64,000 nucleotides of DNA, from NCBI RefSeq assembly GCF_008042035.1, contig NZ_RDBL01000002.1, positions 248,457-312,456 of the forward strand. Reading direction: 5' to 3'. Below are positions 59,864 through 64,000 of the stretch, one piece after another. Numbering within the stretch: position 1 is the stretch's first letter; each line of letters begins with the position of its first letter. The position numbers were made by a program, and so were the translations under genes. Under the pieces are notes generated by a model. That model worked only from the letters and a program-made list of their open reading frames with translations, did not search any database and was not told where the DNA came from. This DNA is from Streptomyces sp. col6. Lineage in GTDB: Bacteria; Actinomycetota; Actinomycetes; Streptomycetales; Streptomycetaceae.

Positions 59864-60703
59864 TCAGCGGGCAGGCCGCGCCGCGGCCGGGAGCCAGTCG
59901 AAGGAGTCGGCGCTCGGGCGGTCGCCGGGCTTGTACTCCAGCCCGACCCAGCCCTCGTAACCGGCCTTCGTCAGCTCGTCCAGGAGCTGCTCCAGGGGGA
60001 GCGAGCCGGTGCCGGGCGCGCCGCGGCCCGGGTTGTCGGCGATCTGGACGTGTCCCGTCCTGTCGGCGTACGCGGTGATGACCTGGCTGAGGTCCTCGCC
60101 GTTCATCGACAGGTGGTACAGGTCCAGCAGGAACTTCGCGTTGCCGAGGCCGGTCGCGGCGTTGACCCGGTCGACGACCTCGATCCCGGCCGGTGCGCTC
60201 ACCAGCGGGTAGCGCGGGGACTCCGGCGCGTTCAGGGTCTCGATCAGCAGCACCGCGCCGATCCGGTCGGCGGCGCGAGCCGCCAGGACCAGGTTCTCCA
60301 GGGCGAGTTCGTCCTGGGCGGCGGGGTCGACGCCGTCGACCCGGTTGCCGTAGAGCGCGTTGAGCGCCTTGCAGCCGACCGAGGCGGCGAAGTCGGCCGC
60401 CACCTCGATGTTGGCCCGGAAGCGGTCCGACTCCGTGCCGGGCACGGAGAGCGCGCCGCGGTCGGGGCCGGGGAGCTGTCCGGCGTAGAAGTTCAGGCCC
60501 ACCAGCTGGGTGCCGGCGTCGTCGAGCGCCTTCTTGAGGGCGTCGAGCTCGGCCTGGTCGGGGGTGGGGGTCTCGATCCAGGGCCACCACAGCTCGACCG
60601 CCGTGAAGCCCGCCGCGGCGGCTGCCGCGGGACGCTCCAGGAGCGGGAGTTCCGTGAAGAGGATCGAAAGGTTCACATCGAAGCGCTGGTCCGGGTAGCC
60701 CAT
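59864..60703 (-). CDS. hyi: Hydroxypyruvate isomerase (TIM barrel)
   Basis: A 279-residue xylose isomerase-like TIM barrel. Markers are NLSILFTELPLLERPAAAAA, FTAVELWWPW, the metal-ligand GAVLLIETLNAPESPRYPLV (Glu) and FLLDLYHLSMNGEDL (Asp/His), HVQIADNPGRGAPGTGSLPL (His) and GWVGLEYKP (Glu). It interconverts hydroxypyruvate and tartronate semialdehyde. It is the first gene of the hyi-glxR operon, preceded by the same palindrome as gcl. Confidence 0.92.
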   Translation of the reverse strand: MGYPDQRFDVNLSILFTELPLLERPAAAAAAGFTAVELWWPWIETPTPDQAELDALKKALDDAGTQLVGLNFYAGQLPGPDRGALSVPGTESDRFRANIEVAADFAASVGCKALNALYGNRVDGVDPAAQDELALENLVLAARAADRIGAVLLIETLNAPESPRYPLVSAPAGIEVVDRVNAATGLGNAKFLLDLYHLSMNGEDLSQVITAYADRTGHVQIADNPGRGAPGTGSLPLEQLLDELTKAGYEGWVGLEYKPGDRPSADSFDWLPAAARPAR

Positions 60704-60720
60704 GAGGGTTTCGGCGCTCC

Positions 60721-60757
60721 TTCCGTATTGCGGAAGTTTGTTTCTGCTTAATGGAAG
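60721..60757 (-). promoter_or_regulatory. Operator region of hyi-glxR (shared with gcl)
   Basis: TTCCGTATTGCGGAA (60721-60735) is, on the minus strand, TTCCGCAATACGGAA, 14 of 15 identical to the gcl site. A CTTCCA...CAGAA element lies upstream with exactly the same 22-bp phase as at gcl. It is only 18 bp before the hyi start, so binding would block transcription or elongation. The remaining 200 bp to the next gene have no recognised feature. Confidence 0.65.
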
Positions 60758-60966
60758 ATTGCCCGCCGAGTGGCGGGGCTGTCAAGGGGGTGGCCGGAAT
60801 TCGGGCCGGTCAGGAGGTCCCTACGACTCGGGGCGGCGGGTCCGGGCGGAAGCTCCGGACACGCGAAGGGGCATGCGGAGGACGGCCGAAGGGCATGCGG
60901 CAGACATGCGAAAGGCGGGGCGCAGACCCGTCGGTCTCCGCCCCGCCCGTACGTCCCGCTACCGGA

Positions 60967-62409
60967 TCACCCGGCCGGAACCGTGTCCTGGAACGTCGTC
61001 CCCGCCGCGCGGTACGCGGCCACCTTCGCGTTCACCTGCGCCGGTGTGAGGACGTGGTCCTTCACGTGCAGCACGTAGTCGACCTGCTGGTCGTACGCGC
61101 GGGGCGTGGTGCTCGTCTGGCCGGCCAGGTCGATCAGCCACTGGTTGAAGTTGATCGACATGCCGCGCTCCGGCAGGTAGGCCGCGCCGTGCGTGCCGAA
61201 GAGCTGCCCGTCGATGTAGTACGTGATCGCGTTGTTGTCGATGGTCACCACCAGGTCGTGCCAGCCGGCGTAGCTCTGCCGGGACTCGGTGTGCTGGTTG
61301 ACGGCCTCCCACGGGTCGGGGCGGTAGGTCTCCCACGAGGTCGTGTAGAGGATGTTGCCGCTCTCGCCCCAGCCGCCGTTGGGCAGGTACTCGAAGTCGT
61401 ACTCGGCGTAGTCGTCCGCCATCGGCGCCTTGAGGTCGTTGATGGTGAAGAACGTCTGCACGAGGTGGTCGCCGTCCGGGCCCGACTTCGGCGCGTCGTT
61501 GAACTTGACCCGCGCCGCGTAGGTGCCGTTGCGGAACTTCATCGACTGGGTCAGGATCTCGGTCTGCTTCGTCGACTCGCCGGTGCCCGCCGTCGACGTC
61601 TCCAGGTTCATGATGGAGTTGCCGCTCTGCGTGGCGAACGTGACCTTGTCCGGCGCCCAGGTGGCGCCGGGCACGCCGGGCCCGCCCGCGTTGGAGCGGA
61701 CGCTCCAGCCGTGCGCGGCGATCTGCGGGTCGCTGTGGCTGCTGTAGTTGAAGTCGTCGAAGAGGGCCGGCCCGTTCTCGCCCGGGTCCGTCGGGTCCGT
61801 GGGATCGGTCGGGTCGGTGGGATCGGTGGGGTCGTTGCCCTCGGGCGCCGTGCCCCAGACCGTGGCGCCGCCGAGCTGCGCGGTCACCTTCGACCAGTCG
61901 CCGTACGCGGTCGAGCCGGCGCCGAAGGAGTAGTCGTCGCTCTGGGTCAGCGTCTGCCAGTTCGCCCGGTAGAACCGCAGCTGCATGTCACCGGTGTCGG
62001 CGCCCGGGGCCAGCGAGCCCGCGCCCGGGGTGAAGCCGATCTCCAGATAGCGGTCGGCGGTGGAGGTCGGCTTGGCGAGGGTGCCGAACGTCCCCGTGAT
62101 GTTCCCGCAGCCCTTCACCGCCCAGGAGCAGGCGAAACGGTAGACCTCGCCCACCGCGTCGCCCTTGAAGTAGTAACGGACCTTGACATCGCTGAGCTGT
62201 ACCGAAGCGCTGCCGGTGTTGCGTACCTTCAGCCAGGGTTCGCTCTGGTCGGCCGTGGCCCCGGACGCGCCGGTGCGGTACTGCACGGCCAGCGGTCCAC
62301 CGGCGGCGCTCGCCGTCGTGGGGACGGCGGCCAGCGCCGTACAGCCGAGCGCCACGGTGGCGGCGGCAGCGGCGGCCGCGCGCAGCCGGCTCTTCGCGAG
62401 TGACTTCAT
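60967..62409 (-). CDS. Secreted CBM3-GH16 glucanase
   Basis: A 480-residue exported glycoside hydrolase. The signal peptide has core AAAAAAATVALGCTALAAV and cleavage near ASA-AGG. Residues 37-190 resemble a CBM3 cellulose-binding module (EPWLKVRNTGSASVQLSDVK, YYFKGDA). A (DPT)n linker follows, then a GH16 jelly roll with the catalytic ExDxE at E336-Y-D-F-E340. GH16 retaining enzymes cut beta-1,3/1,4-glucans, lichenan or related chains; binding to cellulose-like material suggests action on plant or fungal walls. It follows the GH20 gene by 40 bp on the same strand. Exact substrate is not predictable. Confidence 0.88.
   Translation of the reverse strand: MKSLAKSRLRAAAAAAATVALGCTALAAVPTTASAAGGPLAVQYRTGASGATADQSEPWLKVRNTGSASVQLSDVKVRYYFKGDAVGEVYRFACSWAVKGCGNITGTFGTLAKPTSTADRYLEIGFTPGAGSLAPGADTGDMQLRFYRANWQTLTQSDDYSFGAGSTAYGDWSKVTAQLGGATVWGTAPEGNDPTDPTDPTDPTDPTDPGENGPALFDDFNYSSHSDPQIAAHGWSVRSNAGGPGVPGATWAPDKVTFATQSGNSIMNLETSTAGTGESTKQTEILTQSMKFRNGTYAARVKFNDAPKSGPDGDHLVQTFFTINDLKAPMADDYAEYDFEYLPNGGWGESGNILYTTSWETYRPDPWEAVNQHTESRQSYAGWHDLVVTIDNNAITYYIDGQLFGTHGAAYLPERGMSINFNQWLIDLAGQTSTTPRAYDQQVDYVLHVKDHVLTPAQVNAKVAAYRAAGTTFQDTVPAG
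61781..61833 (-). repeat. Short tandem repeats encoding the Asp-Pro-Thr linker
   Basis: Imperfect 9-bp units (TCGGTGGGA/TCGGTCGGG on the plus strand) encode DPTDPTDPTDPTDP between the CBM3 and GH16 domains. Repeat number may vary between strains by slippage. Confidence 0.7.
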
Positions 62410-62449
62410 GTGCCTGTTCCTTTCGGGAACGTCGTGGGGGAGCGGGGAA

Positions 62450-64000
62450 TCACGGGGTCGGCGCTGTTCCTGGGGATGCCGCGGTGAGCGGCCGGGGGTT
62501 CAGGGGGCGGTAGCGGACGCCGAGCGCGTCCAGTCGGGCGGTATGAGGGCCCAGGCGGGCGAGGAAGCCGGGCCAGCCGGTGTCGCCGCCCGACCAGGCG
62601 CGGTCCGCGAGGGCGCACAGCCTCGGATACGTCCGGTACTCGATCCGGTCCGGGGTGGGCGCGTACTCGGTCCACAACTGGGCCTGCGTGCCCAGCAGCC
62701 GGGAGGTGTCGGCCGCATCCCAGTCGTCGGTCAGGGAGCGGTCGCCGTGCACCGTGCGCAGGTCGACCGGCGGGCCGGGCTGCGCGAGGGGTTCGCCGGG
62801 GTCGGCGGACTCCGCGTAGTCGAGATAGGTGGCCAGGTAGTGCGCGGCGACCACCTGGTGGCCGCGGCGGGCGGCGGCGCGGGCGTGGGCCGGGTCGCGC
62901 CAGGTCATCACGGTGAAGTCCAGGGGGAGTTCGGTGCCGGTCTCCGCCCAGCCGACCGGGATACGGCCCCGCTCGGTGACGTGCGCCCCGATCCGGCCCA
63001 TGAACCAGCCGTGCAGCGCCCGCGCGTCCGGCAGCCCCTCGGCGGCGGCCCGCTCCCGGGCCGCCGGGCTGTTCTCCCACTCGGTCGTCGGGCACTCGTC
63101 GCCGCCGACGTGGATGTACGGCGACGGGAACACGTCCATGACCTCGTCCAGCACGGTCCGGCAGAAGTCGAAGACCTCCTCGTGGACGCCGAACACCGTT
63201 TCGCAGACACCCCACTTGGTCCACACGCCCAGCCGCTGCGACGGGTCGTTGCCCAGCTCCGGATGGGCGGCCAGCGCCGCGCGCACATGGCCGGGCATCT
63301 CGATCTCCGGCACGATCCGCACTCCGCGCGCCGCCGCGTACTTCACGAGGTCGCGCAGCTCCCGCGTGGTGTACGCCCCCGAGTGCGGGACGCCGTCGAA
63401 GGTCTCCGGGACCCGGTCCGGGGGCCCCTGCATCGACTGGCTGCGGTGGCCGCCGATCCCGGTGAGCTTCGGGTACGCGGCGATCGGCATCCGCCAGCCC
63501 TGGTCGTCGGTGAGGTGGAGGTGCAGGGTGTTCAGCTTGTGCAGGGCCATGAGGTCCACGTAACGGCGCAGGTAGGACACCGGCTGGAAGTGCCGGGCGA
63601 CGTCGAGCATCGTGCCGCGCCACGGGTGCGCCGGCACATCGCTGATCTCCACGCAGGGCAGCGTCCAGGCACCCCCGCTCCCGGCACGCGCCGAGAGCGC
63701 ATCGGCCGGCAGGAGCTGGCGCAGCGTCTGGACCCCGCACAGCAGGCCGGGCAGCCGGGCCGCCCGCAGCAGGACCGTGTCCGGGCCGATGGTGAGGCCG
63801 TACCCCTCCTCGCCGAGGCCGCTGAGCTGAGGGTCCAGGGCGAGCACCACGCGGCCGGTGGCACTGGGGGCGAGGGGGAGCCCGGTGGTCGGGCCGACGA
63901 GGGTGCGCAGCAGGTCGGCGGCACCCTCCGCGCCCGGGTAGGCGCGGATGCCGGTGTCCGGGGCGAGGGTGAAGCGGCCGGGGCGGGAGGAGACCTTCCG
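62450..64000 (-). CDS. Beta-N-acetylhexosaminidase, GH20 (5' end outside window)
   Basis: At least 516 residues; the frame is open to the window edge (RFTLAPDTGIRAYPGAEG), so the start lies beyond 64000. A GH20b-like N-terminal domain leads to the TIM barrel: HPWRGTMLDVARHFQPVSYL, TLHLHLTDDQGWRMPI, PEIEMPGHVRAAL, the catalytic Asp-Glu in HVGGDECP, and LWTEYAPTPDRIEYRTYPRL. It removes terminal GlcNAc or GalNAc from chitin oligomers or glycans by substrate assistance. No secretion signal can be judged. Together with the GH16 enzyme it suggests a cell-wall or chitin scavenging unit. Confidence 0.92.
   Translation of the reverse strand, partial: RKVSSRPGRFTLAPDTGIRAYPGAEGAADLLRTLVGPTTGLPLAPSATGRVVLALDPQLSGLGEEGYGLTIGPDTVLLRAARLPGLLCGVQTLRQLLPADALSARAGSGGAWTLPCVEISDVPAHPWRGTMLDVARHFQPVSYLRRYVDLMALHKLNTLHLHLTDDQGWRMPIAAYPKLTGIGGHRSQSMQGPPDRVPETFDGVPHSGAYTTRELRDLVKYAAARGVRIVPEIEMPGHVRAALAAHPELGNDPSQRLGVWTKWGVCETVFGVHEEVFDFCRTVLDEVMDVFPSPYIHVGGDECPTTEWENSPAARERAAAEGLPDARALHGWFMGRIGAHVTERGRIPVGWAETGTELPLDFTVMTWRDPAHARAAARRGHQVVAAHYLATYLDYAESADPGEPLAQPGPPVDLRTVHGDRSLTDDWDAADTSRLLGTQAQLWTEYAPTPDRIEYRTYPRLCALADRAWSGGDTGWPGFLARLGPHTARLDALGVRYRPLNPRPLTAASPGTAPTP

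Overview
The window is high-GC actinobacterial chromosome, almost certainly Streptomyces. The evidence is very high GC at third codon positions, frequent GTG starts, ATGA stop/start overlaps, and families typical of the genus: an RNase Sa-type guanyl ribonuclease, DUF2637, anti-sigma-like HATPases, an ECF41 sigma factor, a TerD protein and secreted carbohydrate hydrolases. No rRNA, tRNA, CRISPR array, prophage or antibiotic gene cluster was seen.

Layout. (1) 0-4.9 kb: a PP2C-like phosphatase, a quinone-dependent pyruvate dehydrogenase (poxB) and a convergent Imm49-type protein, separated by a MITE-like palindromic element that supplies the stop codons of both flanking genes. (2) 4.9-13.3 kb: a hydroxyproline catabolic operon (D-amino-acid oxidase-like protein, 2Fe-2S protein, FAD oxidoreductase, DHDPS-family deaminase, 4-hydroxyproline epimerase), a GntR/FCD regulator and a secreted M9 collagenase. 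A shared 19-bp motif lies before the oxidase, before the regulator and before the collagenase, suggesting one collagen-utilisation regulon. (3) 13.3-23.3 kb: barstar and RNase Sa-like pair, TetR regulator, receptor-type Ser/Thr kinase, HATPase, DUF2637 protein, iron-box controlled FhuF-like reductase, a second GntR, a TPR-like protein and PucR. (4) 23.6-30.4 kb: a purine oxidation operon (three xanthine dehydrogenase subunits, NCS2 permease, XdhC maturation factor). (5) 30.4-43.4 kb: an ABC exporter with a chimeric, apparently start-less 5' end, aldo/keto reductase, small stress proteins, TerD, an EamA permease, an AlkZ-like glycosylase, a LuxR regulator with two acyl-CoA synthetases, and a zinc-ribbon protein with a degenerate nuclease-like domain.

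(6) 43.5-60.8 kb: glyoxylate carboligase (gcl) and, about 12 kb away, catalase, tartronate semialdehyde reductase (glxR) and hydroxypyruvate isomerase (hyi). gcl and hyi have matching 15-bp palindromes and similar promoters, so they look like one regulon. Between them (about 45.4-57.0 kb) is an accessory island: a DUF4240 protein, two membrane-anchored unknowns, an IS5-family remnant with intact terminal repeats, a split RibD-like reductase/deaminase pair, an XRE/HATPase pair, a cold-shock-like gene and its rearranged relic, an ECF41 sigma/CMD pair with its own promoter, DinB, and an HxlR/CMD divergent pair. (7) 61-64 kb: a secreted CBM3-GH16 glucanase and a GH20 hexosaminidase running off the window end.

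Functionally the window is about scavenging: collagen and hydroxyproline, purines (xanthine to urate, with downstream glyoxylate handled by Gcl/GlxR/Hyi and peroxide by catalase), fatty acids, glucans and N-acetylhexosamines.
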